A stretch of 64,000 nt of DNA from Candidatus Sulfuritelmatomonas gaucii (GTDB lineage: Bacteria; Acidobacteriota; Terriglobia; Terriglobales; Acidobacteriaceae). The position numbers and the translations under genes are program-made. A model generated the notes under the pieces. That model ran no database searches and was not told the DNA's origin. It saw only the letters and a program-made list of their open reading frames with translations. How positions within the stretch are numbered: the first letter of the stretch is position 1; each line of letters opens with the position of its first letter. The stretch is taken from contig OKRB01000068.1 in NCBI GenBank assembly GCA_900290245.1, positions 1 to 64,000 of the forward strand, in the 5' to 3' direction. Below are positions 41,781 to 49,809 of this stretch, one piece after another.

Positions 41781-43340
41781 GTGGATCCGATCTTCCCGAG
41801 GAACGCCACCACCACGGAGTGCGCGAACGGTGCAGTTATCCGCGCCGACGGAAGGGCCGCGTCGATAGAACGGTTCACTACCGGGATTTTCGGCCTTGAC
41901 GACATTCTAGGAGGTGGCCTGGCCCGCAATCACCTTTACCTGATCGAAGGTGACCCGGGAACCGGAAAGACCACGATTGCCATGCAATTCCTGATGGAAG
42001 GTGCTCGTCTGGGACAAAAGGGCCTCTACGTCACTCTCTCAGAGTCGAAGGCGGAGTTGCTGGAGATCGCGGAGTCACACGGCTGGTCTCTGGATGGGAT
42101 CAAAGTATTTGAATTGGCTCCGGATGAAAGCCAGCTCCAGCCGGAAGCCCAGTACACAGTCTTTAATCCAACCGAAGTCGAACTCGCGGATACCACAAAC
42201 GCCGTCCTCGCGGAGGTGGAGAAGCTTGAACCAGTGCGTGTGGTTTTTGATTCCCTCTCTGAATTACGCCTGCTTGCTCGTGATTCGCTCCGCTATCGCA
42301 GGCAGATTCTCGGCCTGAAGCAATATTTTTCGGGGCGCAAATGCACCGTGTTGTTGTTGGATGATCGCACCGCAGAACGTCATGATCTGCAACTCCAGAG
42401 CATCGCTCACGGGGTAATTCTGCTGGAGAGTGCGGTGCGGGAATACGGCGTCAAAAAACGGCGCCTGGAAGTAAAGAAGCTGCGAGGCTCAGCCTTCCGT
42501 GAGGGCTTACATGACTACAACATCAAGCGGGGCGGCGTGGAAGTTTATCCACGCCTTGTCGTCTCGGAGCACCTCATCGCTGTCCAGCCGACACAGATAT
42601 GCAGTGGCATCGCCGCGCTTGACACATTGCTGGGCGGGGGGCTTGATAGCGGCACAAGCACACTTCTGCTGGGACCCGCCGGCTGCGGAAAGTCTACTAT
42701 CGCCATTCGTTATGCAGTGTCTGAGGTCGAGCGCGGCGGCTGCGCGGCACTTTTCGCCTTCGATGAAACCTTGGCAACTGTGGAGATGCGGTGCAAAGGC
42801 CTGGGACTCGACATCAGGAAACATTTCGACTCCGGGAGATTGTTGCTTCGTCAAGTCGATGCTGCGGAACTCTCGCCCGGTCAATTGGTTCATGAGATCA
42901 GGCAACTTGTCGAGAATCAAAATTTGAAACTGCTAATCATCGACAGCCTGAACGGCTTTCTCAATGGAATGCCGGGTGAACAATTTCTAGCATTGCAATT
43001 GCACGAATTGCAGGCGTACCTAAGTCAGAGGGGCGTTTCGACGTTGATGACAGTTGCCCAGCATGGTTTTGTGGGAACCAATATCGATACACCGGTGGAT
43101 GTGAGCTATCTTGCCGACACCGTTCTCTTGTTCCGATACTTCGAGGCGGCAGGCGAGGTGCGGCAGGCGCTTTCCGTTATCAAGAAGCGCAGTGGAGAAC
43201 ATGAACGCACCATCCGTGAGTTGGTGATGAAAAACGGGACCATTGCCGTCGGAGATGTACTGATGGATTTCGAGGGCGTTTTAACCGGTGCTCCCAAATA
43301 TCGCGGCGAGGTTGAAAGCCTCCAGGGGTCGAGATCGTAA
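41781..43340 (+). CDS. KaiC-like double-domain RecA-family ATPase
   Basis: This 519-residue protein starts at GTG 41781, with AGGAG nine bases upstream. Two RecA-like halves are present. CI has P-loop GDPGTGKTT (about 59-67) and CII has P-loop GPAGCGKST (about 296-304). Second-strand acidic pairs are SE (TLSESKAEL) in CI and DE (FAFDETLAT) in CII where KaiC has EE. By alignment to KaiC the CII phosphosite dyad Ser431-Thr432 reads Ser-Tyr (DVSYLADT). So it belongs to the broad KaiC-like signalling group, not the cyanobacterial clock protein. No kaiA or kaiB gene is nearby. The following histidine kinase is 21 bases downstream. Confidence 0.9.
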   Translation: MDPIFPRNATTTECANGAVIRADGRAASIERFTTGIFGLDDILGGGLARNHLYLIEGDPGTGKTTIAMQFLMEGARLGQKGLYVTLSESKAELLEIAESHGWSLDGIKVFELAPDESQLQPEAQYTVFNPTEVELADTTNAVLAEVEKLEPVRVVFDSLSELRLLARDSLRYRRQILGLKQYFSGRKCTVLLLDDRTAERHDLQLQSIAHGVILLESAVREYGVKKRRLEVKKLRGSAFREGLHDYNIKRGGVEVYPRLVVSEHLIAVQPTQICSGIAALDTLLGGGLDSGTSTLLLGPAGCGKSTIAIRYAVSEVERGGCAALFAFDETLATVEMRCKGLGLDIRKHFDSGRLLLRQVDAAELSPGQLVHEIRQLVENQNLKLLIIDSLNGFLNGMPGEQFLALQLHELQAYLSQRGVSTLMTVAQHGFVGTNIDTPVDVSYLADTVLLFRYFEAAGEVRQALSVIKKRSGEHERTIRELVMKNGTIAVGDVLMDFEGVLTGAPKYRGEVESLQGSRS

Positions 43341-43361
43341 GCAAAGCACTTTTGTGACGAT

Positions 43362-44561
43362 ATGACCGGTCGAGAACATGAATCCCGAGTTCTTGTGTTT
43401 GCCCCCACAGGACGAGACGGCGTGCTGATATGCAATCTACTTGCCAGCAAAGGCATTTCCTGCTCAAATTTACCGACCGTGGAAATTGCGCGACTCGAAT
43501 TGAAAATGGGGGCCGGCGTCGTGGTTCTGGCGGAAGAGGGCCTCACTCCGACAGACATCGCCGAGTGGGCAGCGCAAATTTCAGAACAGCCGTCATGGTC
43601 CGATTTCCCTCTCATTCTGCTCACCGTTTCAGGGGAAGTCGACCGGGAGAGTCAAAGGAAGATGCTTGCTCTGCAGCCGCTCGGGAACCTGGTGTTGCTG
43701 GAGCGCCCGGTTCGGCCTGAGACGTTTGTCAGCACAGTACAGGCTGCGCTACGCAGCCGCCTCAGACAATACCAGATGCGCGACTTTCTGAACGAGATCC
43801 GCGCGACGGAAGAAGCATTACGTAAATCAGAAAAGCTCGTAGTGGCCGGGCGTCTGGCCGCCAGCATCGCCCATGAGATTAATAATCCACTCGAGTCAGT
43901 CACCAATCTCTTCTACCTCATAGGCACTTCGACTTCGTTGGAGGATGCAAAGAAGCACACAGAAGTGGCGGAGAGAGAATTGGCGCGGGTATCTCAGATT
44001 GTCACCCAGATGCTCAGATTTTACCGGGAGCCCAGCAAACCGGCATACGTTCAGATCCGCGAGATTTTGGATTCAGCCCTCACCCTGTATGAGCCGAGAC
44101 TGACCCACGCCGAGATCGTCATTGAAAGGGATTTCCGCGAATGCTCGCCGATTCTTGCCATGGCCGGTGAACTCCGCCAGGTGATCTTGAACCTGATTGG
44201 GAATGCTTTGGATGCCATAGGGCGGGGCGGCACGCTGAAGCTTCGGGTCACGAACACGCACGATCACAGCAACGGCTCGCGTCCCGGCATTCGTTTGACC
44301 ATTGCGGACACTGGATCCGGGATTGAACCTGAGATCAGGAAGTCGCTGTTCGAGCCGTTCGTCAGTACAAAAGGCAACATGGGGACGGGACTCGGACTTT
44401 GGATAAGCTCTGAAATCATCCGTAAGCATGGCGGAACCATTCAGGTAAAAAGCAGTGTGCTTCCCCCCTCTACTGGAACAGTTTTTTCTGTCTTTCTGCC
44501 GTTGACCCGAACCGATCTCCCTGCTTCAGCTCTCAAGGAATACGAGCTTTCGGACGCGTAA
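43362..44561 (+). CDS. Histidine kinase with N-terminal pseudo-receiver domain
   Basis: This 399-residue cytoplasmic kinase lacks transmembrane segments. Residues 1-130 form a receiver-like fold, but the phosphoacceptor Asp strand reads VVVLAEEGLTP and the conserved Lys strand reads LVLLERPV, so it probably cannot be phosphorylated. A short linker leads to the HisKA domain with His171 in IAHEINNPLES. The HATPase_c domain has RQVILNLIGNALDA (N box), IADTGSGIEPEI (G1), FVSTKGNMGTGLGLWIS (F and G2). It is placed 21 bases after the KaiC-like gene, suggesting the two form one signalling unit. The cognate response regulator is not in the window. Confidence 0.88.
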   Translation: MTGREHESRVLVFAPTGRDGVLICNLLASKGISCSNLPTVEIARLELKMGAGVVVLAEEGLTPTDIAEWAAQISEQPSWSDFPLILLTVSGEVDRESQRKMLALQPLGNLVLLERPVRPETFVSTVQAALRSRLRQYQMRDFLNEIRATEEALRKSEKLVVAGRLAASIAHEINNPLESVTNLFYLIGTSTSLEDAKKHTEVAERELARVSQIVTQMLRFYREPSKPAYVQIREILDSALTLYEPRLTHAEIVIERDFRECSPILAMAGELRQVILNLIGNALDAIGRGGTLKLRVTNTHDHSNGSRPGIRLTIADTGSGIEPEIRKSLFEPFVSTKGNMGTGLGLWISSEIIRKHGGTIQVKSSVLPPSTGTVFSVFLPLTRTDLPASALKEYELSDA

Positions 44562-44726
44562 TTCCCACTACATTTGCCTGATTCCAAAGCTGAAGGAGTC
44601 TTGCTCCTAGGACCGAGACAGCTAACCAACGAGCGAGATCAGAGTTATACAAGAAACGCCCTGTTCGCCGATCATTCGTCGCGTGGCACCGTGCGACTGG
44701 CATGCGACCAGGTTCCGGCCTGATGG

Positions 44727-44757
44727 TCTCGGCGACAAAAAGAAGGGCGTCGCGAGA
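44727..44757. repeat. Dispersed hairpin with 12-nt A-rich loop, copy 1
   Basis: TCTCGGCGAC (44727-44736) pairs with GTCGCGAGA (44749-44757) with one bulged G. The loop is AAAAAGAAGGGC (12 bases). The stem and loop match the copies at 46637-46684 and 60703-60744. It lies in the 287-base interval 44562-44848 between the kinase and asnA, which otherwise shows no gene. Confidence 0.6.
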
Positions 44758-44848
44758 ATCTGCGCTGGGCCGGGCACACGGCGGTCCCACCCTTTCGGCC
44801 GCTCCGGCGACCGAAAGGATGGGGCAACAAGCCTGGAGGTAAATTCAG

Positions 44849-45988
44849 CTACTCGAGCACGAAGATGTCTTTCTTCGCGCACATCTCTTTTAGGATTTTT
44901 GGCCACACGGTGACGCTCACTTCGCCGAGGTGCGCCTTGCGCAGAAGCAACATCAACGTGCGCGACTGGCCGATGCCTCCGCCAATGGAGAGCGGAATCT
45001 GGTTGTTGAGAATCGCCTGGTGATAGGGCAGCCGCATGAAGTCCATCTGACTCGACATTTCGAGTTGCTTCTTCAGAGTCTCCGCAGTCACGCGGATACC
45101 CATGGACGTGAGTTCGTGGCGGCGCCTGGTCACGGGATTCCATACGAGGATGTCGCCATTGAGGCCGTGAGTATTCTTGCCGGTTTCGTCGCTGGTGTCG
45201 GTGATCCAGTCGTCGTAGTCGGCGGCGCGCATCTCGTGCGGGTAGCCGTCTTTCAGCGGCCAGCCAATGCCAATGATGAAGATGGCGGGATAAGTCTGCA
45301 GAATCGCTGTCTCGCGCTGCTTGCGCGGCAGCGTGGGAAAAAGATCGAGGATCTCTTCCGCGTGCAGGAAGGTGAGCTCGTCGGGCAGATCGGGATAGCG
45401 CGGGTCCTTGAGCTGGGGGAAGAGCGACTGCGCGAATTTCTCCGCGCCGACAATCACTTTCCAGATCCTGCCGATGATGTCCTTGAGGAAGGTGAGGTTG
45501 CGTTGATCGGCGGTCATCACGCGCTCCCAGTCCCACTGATCGACGTAGGCGGAGTGATCGTGATCGAGGAAATAGTCTTTGCGAACGGCGCGCATATCGG
45601 TGCAGATGCCTTCGCCGACCGCGCAACCGAATTGCCTGAGCGCGACTCTCTTCCACTTGGTGGCGGCCTGCACGACCTGCGCGTCGACAGGATGGAGGCC
45701 GCGATCGTTGGAGATGTGGAATTGGATGGGCGTGCGCGAGCCGTCGCGATCGAGCATGTCGTTGACGCCGCTCTCCACGTCGACGATGAGCGGCACTTCG
45801 ACCATCATGAGATTGAGTTCCTTGCACATGTGGTCTTCGATATAGCGCTTGACCTCAAAGATGGCCTGCTGCGTTTCTTTGGGTGTGAGGAGCGAATGGT
45901 AATCGTTGGGCAAGATCTTTTCGAGTTCGGTGTAATCGCCGATGCCTGGACCAGCCAGGTCGGCTCTCTTATCGAGAACAGTCGCCAT
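44849..45988 (-). CDS. asnA: Aspartate--ammonia ligase (asparagine synthetase A)
   Basis: This 379-residue class II-synthetase-like enzyme makes asparagine from aspartate, ammonia and ATP. AAGGAG ends about 8 bases before ATG 45988, which also aligns with the usual N-terminus; the open frame further upstream is discarded. AsnA motifs are VEVPLIVDVESGVNDMLD, RAVRKDYFLDHDHSAYVDQW, GDILVWNPVTRRRHELTSMG and IPLSIGGGIGQSRTLMLLL, the ATP-binding loop with class II motif 3 arginine. It is slightly longer than the roughly 330-residue E. coli protein, with an extended central region (TFLHAEEILDLFPTLPRKQR). It is flanked by a VOC protein gene on the same strand. Confidence 0.95.
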   Translation of the reverse strand: MATVLDKRADLAGPGIGDYTELEKILPNDYHSLLTPKETQQAIFEVKRYIEDHMCKELNLMMVEVPLIVDVESGVNDMLDRDGSRTPIQFHISNDRGLHPVDAQVVQAATKWKRVALRQFGCAVGEGICTDMRAVRKDYFLDHDHSAYVDQWDWERVMTADQRNLTFLKDIIGRIWKVIVGAEKFAQSLFPQLKDPRYPDLPDELTFLHAEEILDLFPTLPRKQRETAILQTYPAIFIIGIGWPLKDGYPHEMRAADYDDWITDTSDETGKNTHGLNGDILVWNPVTRRRHELTSMGIRVTAETLKKQLEMSSQMDFMRLPYHQAILNNQIPLSIGGGIGQSRTLMLLLRKAHLGEVSVTVWPKILKEMCAKKDIFVLE

Positions 45989-46151
45989 GAAGTTTCTCCT
46001 TGGCGGGTTGCCGTCAAGGCCGGTGGAATCAAAGGATCGGCGACGCGGCACCCGAATGCCGACCTCGATGGTTCCTCTGAGATGAACAAGGCGCTGTGAC
46101 TGCAATCACGTGTGGATGTAACAGCAGATTTTGCGGAGCACTCGGCGGTGG

Positions 46152-46562
46152 TTACCTTTTGATCTCGGGATGTTCGGAGAGGCTGAGGGTGTTGCCGTCG
46201 GGGTCCTTGAACCAGGCGACTCTTGCGCCGGCGGGCGCAGTCCAGATGCCGAGCTCATCCTGCTTCATCCAATCGAACCCGTAGTGTTCGAAGCGGACGC
46301 CGGCTTCCTCGAGTTCTTTCACCGCCGCAACGATGTCGGGCACCTGCCAACCGAGCACCGTGCCCTTTACGGATGGAAGCTCTTTGGCCATACCAAGGCG
46401 GATCATGATGCCGTTGGCGTCAAAGACCAGCGCGAAGGGCGGCTCTTCGGCAAGCAGAGTGAGACCAAGGGTGTCGCGATAGAAGGCCTTGGCGCGTTCG
46501 ACGTCGACAATGCTGGCGAAGCCGATGATGTTGTATTTTGCAAGCCGCGCAGGCTGGGGCAT
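46152..46562 (-). CDS. VOC (glyoxalase/bleomycin-resistance-like) family protein
   Basis: This 136-residue protein shows the paired beta-alpha-beta-beta-beta modules of the VOC superfamily: FASIVDVERAKAFYRDTLGL, LVFDANGIMIRLGMAKEL, and in the second half VPDIVAAVKELEEAGVRFEH with AWFKDPDGNTLSLSEHPEIK. Possible metal ligands are the early position near VDVERA and the late DPDGNTLSL, but the exact chemistry (lyase, dioxygenase or binding protein) cannot be read. ATG 46562 is chosen because upstream sequence has no VOC similarity; no clear ribosome-binding site precedes it. It lies 163 bases before asnA. Confidence 0.85.
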   Translation of the reverse strand: MPQPARLAKYNIIGFASIVDVERAKAFYRDTLGLTLLAEEPPFALVFDANGIMIRLGMAKELPSVKGTVLGWQVPDIVAAVKELEEAGVRFEHYGFDWMKQDELGIWTAPAGARVAWFKDPDGNTLSLSEHPEIKR

Positions 46563-46636
46563 AGCGCCATGATGAACGCCGGCCGTGAGTGGAGGCAAGG
46601 AAAATCGTAATGAGGAAGCTTGACGTGAGCGGGAAC

Positions 46637-46684
46637 AACCCCTCCCTAGCGACAAAAACAAGAACGTCGCAAGGGTCGGGCACC
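46637..46684. repeat. Dispersed hairpin with 12-nt A-rich loop, copy 2
   Basis: CCCTAGCGAC (46644-46653) pairs with GTCGCAAGGG (46666-46675) with one A-A mismatch. The loop is AAAAACAAGAAC (12 bases). The flanks AACCCCT and GTCGGGCACCC resemble those of the copy at 60703-60744. It lies just downstream of the small membrane-protein gene. Confidence 0.7.
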
Positions 46685-46687
46685 CGG

Positions 46688-46951
46688 TCACGAAGAGAGA
46701 TCGCGGTTGCGTTCGGTTTCAGGCAGCTCAATTGAGTCTGTCACGGTGATTTCGGCTACGCGGAGACTTTTCACGTCAAGATTGTCGATTGTCAGAGATC
46801 CGATTCGGGCCTTCTCAACGGATGCCTTCTTGACAACCAACCGCCATATGGCCAGGCTGCCGATGGCGAAGGCACCGATTGCGGCGGCGCCAATGGCAGC
46901 GGCAACGAGGGCAGCGGCCTGGTTGGGTTTGGGACCGGAAACCTGATTCAT
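46688..46951 (-). CDS. Small membrane protein with pentapeptide periodicity
   Basis: This 87-residue protein starts at ATG 46951, with AGGAGG seven bases upstream. It opens with a hydrophobic stretch (AALVAAAIGAAAIGAFAIGS). It then continues with a regular 5-residue pattern, AIGAA-AIGAF-AIGSL-AIWRL, continuing as SVEKA-RIGSL-TIDNL-DVKSL. In each unit a hydrophobic residue precedes two variable positions, as in pentapeptide-repeat or related right-handed beta-helices. I recall similar short proteins in proteobacteria. The function is unknown. It lies 82 bases after the ThyX-like gene on the same strand. Confidence 0.6.
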   Translation of the reverse strand: MNQVSGPKPNQAAALVAAAIGAAAIGAFAIGSLAIWRLVVKKASVEKARIGSLTIDNLDVKSLRVAEITVTDSIELPETERNRDLSS

Positions 46952-47033
46952 GGTTCGCCTCCTGGGTTTGTATTCCGAGGCCTGCACCAAGCGGGGCCTG
47001 GGAATCGGGAAAATCGGCAGCGGGACTGCATGG

Positions 47034-48641
47034 TCAGCGCTGGAAGATGTCGATGGGTTGGGTGAAGTCGGTGACGCGGATGTGGCGGGCCAGGTTCGGA
47101 TGCTGTTGCTGCAGCTTCAAAAACATCTCCCAGGCGATGCGGCGGTAGCTGAAGTGGCCGGCAGGGCCGGAACGAAGCTCGGAGATGTACTGGGCTTCGG
47201 CGAAGTCCATTTTGAAGAGAGCGCGGATGCGTGTGGCCAGCGGGTAGAGATACGCGGCGGATTGCGCGGCTTCAGGCGCGGAGCCGGAAGCGATGCGGGC
47301 GGCGGCGGCGTGGGCCGACTCGATGGCGGAGCGGTATTCGGCGAGCACACCGGACTCGGCGAGGATGTCAATGCCAGCAGGCAGGTCGCCGGAGCTGGGG
47401 GTTTCATAGCCATGCTGCGCGGTAAAGCTCTGGATGATCTGCGTACAGCGGCGATGACGGTGCATGTCGCGGAAGCCGCCGATGTCCATAAGAATGTCGA
47501 AGCGGAGGCCGGCGCCGGCGCGAAAGGCGCGGAGAAGCTCGTCGTGGCGGCCGCGGTGGCGGGTGCCGAGCTCGACAATTTCGATGATCTGCGAGGCGGG
47601 AAGATCGGCGACCAGGTCGCGGACCTGGCGGTAGGAGTGATGGCTGGCCGAGTAGAGGAGCGTGGCCGCGAGCTCGGCTTCAAGGGATTCGCAGCGCTCG
47701 ACGAGATCCACCAGTGCGTTGGGCGGGGTTTTGGAGGTTAGAGGTGCGAGGATTTCGGCGGCGGTCTGGGCGAGCTCGGCCTGGGTTTCGGTGAGGTAGG
47801 GATTGGGCTGAGCGTATTTGACGAGCGTGGGTGCGGTGCGGATGTCACGGTTGAAGAGGGCCGAGGCCTCAGCGGCGAGGGCGGTTGTGGCGTCGTCGTG
47901 AATCGCGGCGAGTTTGGCGATAAAGGCCTGGGCGGCGGGGGCGTTCAGGTTCCAGGCAGGAGTGGTTGCGGCCTCGCGCAGTTTTTCGCCGAGGAGGCGG
48001 ATCTCGGCGGCCGGATGGGAGAGCAGGCGGGAGACCTGCGTTTCAAGAGTGCGGGCGCTGAGGATCTGGCCCAGCGAGGTGTTGGTGGCGAGGGGAAGCA
48101 GGTAGCGGGCGACGTCGAAGGCGCGGGCGCGGAGGGTGCGTTCGTAAGACTCGGGCTTGAGGCTTTCAGGGCGCGGAATACGGCCACGGAGAAAGTCGAG
48201 AACCGCGGCGCTGATGCGTTGATAGGCGGTGAAGAGATTGTCGACGGTTTGGGAGTAAAGCTGGGAGGAATCGTGGTCGGAAGCGAAATCGGGGATATAC
48301 CAGCCGGATTTGAGGAAATTCTGGTAGCGGGTGGAGCGCTCCTGGCCGTCCCAGCGCGGCTCATCGACGAGGACAATGGCGGCCAGCAGGCTGAGGCGCT
48401 CGACGGCGAAAGCGATGTGGGCGAGGTCGGCGATAGAGCGGTGGCCGTATTGGAAATAAAAGGTGTTGAGGAACTGTTCGGCACGCTGGGAACTGATTTC
48501 GGCCAGCGACTCGCGCATGGAGAGGGCCGAACGGGAGTACTTGGCCATGGCGAAGGCGAGAATCTCGGGGTCGGCGCCATGGACTGCGAACACTTCAGTC
48601 TGGTTACGAAGGTCGGGAGAAATTGAAGAATCACTGGACAT
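47034..48641 (-). CDS. thyX: Flavin-dependent thymidylate synthase, long two-domain form
   Basis: From ATG 48641 the protein has 535 residues, about twice the usual ThyX length, and appears to be a tandem duplication of the ThyX fold. The N-terminal half carries YGHRSIADLAHIAFAVERLS and EPRWDGQERSTRY, matching the C-terminal part of the RHRxxSxxExSxRY signature. The C-terminal half carries DMHRHRRCTQIIQSF, matching its RHR part, and ends with AQYISELRSGPAGHFSYRRI. ThyX makes dTMP from dUMP with FAD and methylene-tetrahydrofolate. An upstream ATG at 48671 is possible. Activity is inferred from the paired half-signatures. Confidence 0.82.
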   Translation of the reverse strand: MSSDSSISPDLRNQTEVFAVHGADPEILAFAMAKYSRSALSMRESLAEISSQRAEQFLNTFYFQYGHRSIADLAHIAFAVERLSLLAAIVLVDEPRWDGQERSTRYQNFLKSGWYIPDFASDHDSSQLYSQTVDNLFTAYQRISAAVLDFLRGRIPRPESLKPESYERTLRARAFDVARYLLPLATNTSLGQILSARTLETQVSRLLSHPAAEIRLLGEKLREAATTPAWNLNAPAAQAFIAKLAAIHDDATTALAAEASALFNRDIRTAPTLVKYAQPNPYLTETQAELAQTAAEILAPLTSKTPPNALVDLVERCESLEAELAATLLYSASHHSYRQVRDLVADLPASQIIEIVELGTRHRGRHDELLRAFRAGAGLRFDILMDIGGFRDMHRHRRCTQIIQSFTAQHGYETPSSGDLPAGIDILAESGVLAEYRSAIESAHAAAARIASGSAPEAAQSAAYLYPLATRIRALFKMDFAEAQYISELRSGPAGHFSYRRIAWEMFLKLQQQHPNLARHIRVTDFTQPIDIFQR

Positions 48642-48792
48642 GAGGATGGTCTCGCGGACAGAATACGGCATAAGGGAGCAGCCGCGGGTTGGAGCGGTGG
48701 CAGCCTTGTACCGGACGGAGCAACGGCAGGGAGTGGGACACAAGAGCCGGAGCCTGCCGCGAAGCTCGGGAGCGCCGATAGAGGAGTATTTG

Positions 48793-49599
48793 GTGCGGGA
48801 GTTCTTGGTGCGGACGTCGCACAAACCGCGGCCTTTGCCGGCGGGACGCTGGGCGATGACCCAGCGCTGGAACGATCTGCTTTTCGCGCATTGGCCGATC
48901 CCGGCGCCGGCGATTGAGGCACTGCTGCCGGAGTGGTTGCAGGCCGATACGTACCAGGGATCGGCATGGCTTGGCGCGGTACCGTTCTGGCTGGACCGGA
49001 TCAAAATCCGCGGGATGCCGCCCATCCCCGGGCTGCGCCATTTCCCTGACCTGAATTTGCGAACCTATGTGCGTGACCGGATGACGGGGTCGCCGGGGTT
49101 CTATTGCTTTTCAGTCGATTCAAGCAATCTGCTTGCCGTGGCGGCGGCGCACGCTGTGTATCACCTGCCTTACCGGCTTGCGGAGATGCGGCTTGAGCCG
49201 CGATCGGATCGGGAGTTTGCCGTCTACAGCCGCAGGCGGTTTTCGCGGCCGGATGTGATCTTCAAGGCACGCTACCGGGGATTGGGGCCGACGCACAAGA
49301 CAGCCGAAATTCACCCGGGCACATTTGAATACTTCTTTTCAGAGCGGTCGTGCGTGTTTTCGACCAACCGCGCGGGCGAACCGATCCGCGCCAACCTGCA
49401 CCATGTGCCCTGGCCGCTGGAAGAGGCAGAAGCCGATATTGAGCGTAACGATCTGGCCACGGCGGTGGGAATCACATTGCCCGATCAAAAACCGATGCTG
49501 CATTACTCAAGACGGCTGGCGGTTTATGTGTGGCCGGCGGAGTTGGTGCGTCCCGCGCTGGCGACGAGGCCGGTGACGATTGCGGCGACGCCGACGTAA
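48793..49599 (+). CDS. DUF2071 (YqjF) family protein
   Basis: This 268-residue protein has a GTG start at 48793 with GAGGAG six bases upstream. The frame is open further but that part overlaps the divergent thyX coding region. Signature stretches are WAMTQRWNDLLFAHWPIP, then VPFWLDRIKIRGMPPIPGLR, FPDLNLRTYVRD and the late LHYSRRLAVYVWPAELV. The family has an acetoacetate-decarboxylase-like fold in related proteins but no assigned function. It diverges from thyX; the 151-base interval holds both promoters. Confidence 0.85.
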   Translation: MREFLVRTSHKPRPLPAGRWAMTQRWNDLLFAHWPIPAPAIEALLPEWLQADTYQGSAWLGAVPFWLDRIKIRGMPPIPGLRHFPDLNLRTYVRDRMTGSPGFYCFSVDSSNLLAVAAAHAVYHLPYRLAEMRLEPRSDREFAVYSRRRFSRPDVIFKARYRGLGPTHKTAEIHPGTFEYFFSERSCVFSTNRAGEPIRANLHHVPWPLEEAEADIERNDLATAVGITLPDQKPMLHYSRRLAVYVWPAELVRPALATRPVTIAATPT

Positions 49600-49603
49600 A
49601 GGC

Positions 49604-49659
49604 AGCTTTCAGCTGTCAGCTATCAGCTTTTAGCTACTAGTTCCCAGCTCTTAGCTTTG
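49604..49659. repeat. 7-bp-period AGCTNNN array (8 units)
   Basis: Eight contiguous 7-mers in phase: AGCTTTC, AGCTGTC, AGCTATC, AGCTTTT, AGCTACT, AGTTCCC, AGCTCTT, AGCTTTG. The array begins 5 bases after the DUF2071 stop codon, in the interval before fabG. The first two and the seventh units differ only in the last three bases. Confidence 0.9.
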
Positions 49660-49741
49660 AGCCGCTCGGTTGAGGCTCAGTGCGGATACTGGGAGAACTT
49701 TGTCCACGCGAGACTCAAGACCACGAAAGTGGCCGAGTGCT

Positions 49742-49759
49742 GCCCGTTTATAATCGGGC
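49742..49759 (+). promoter_or_regulatory. Candidate -10 box inside a small inverted repeat upstream of fabG
   Basis: TATAAT (49749-49754) lies between GCCCG (49742-49746) and CGGGC (49755-49759), a 5-bp inverted repeat that could let a repressor cover the promoter. No good -35 box is seen at 17 bases. It is 51 bases before the fabG start. The role is inferred. Confidence 0.4.
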
Positions 49760-49809
49760 GTGGAAAGGCGCGTCTTGCGAGAGAGCGCGAGCAGAGGTCA
49801 ACAGAAAAC

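Noticed and set aside
44930-46099. 389-codon open frame antisense to asnA
   Set aside because: asnA motifs are intact on the minus strand; the plus-strand frame is a shadow.
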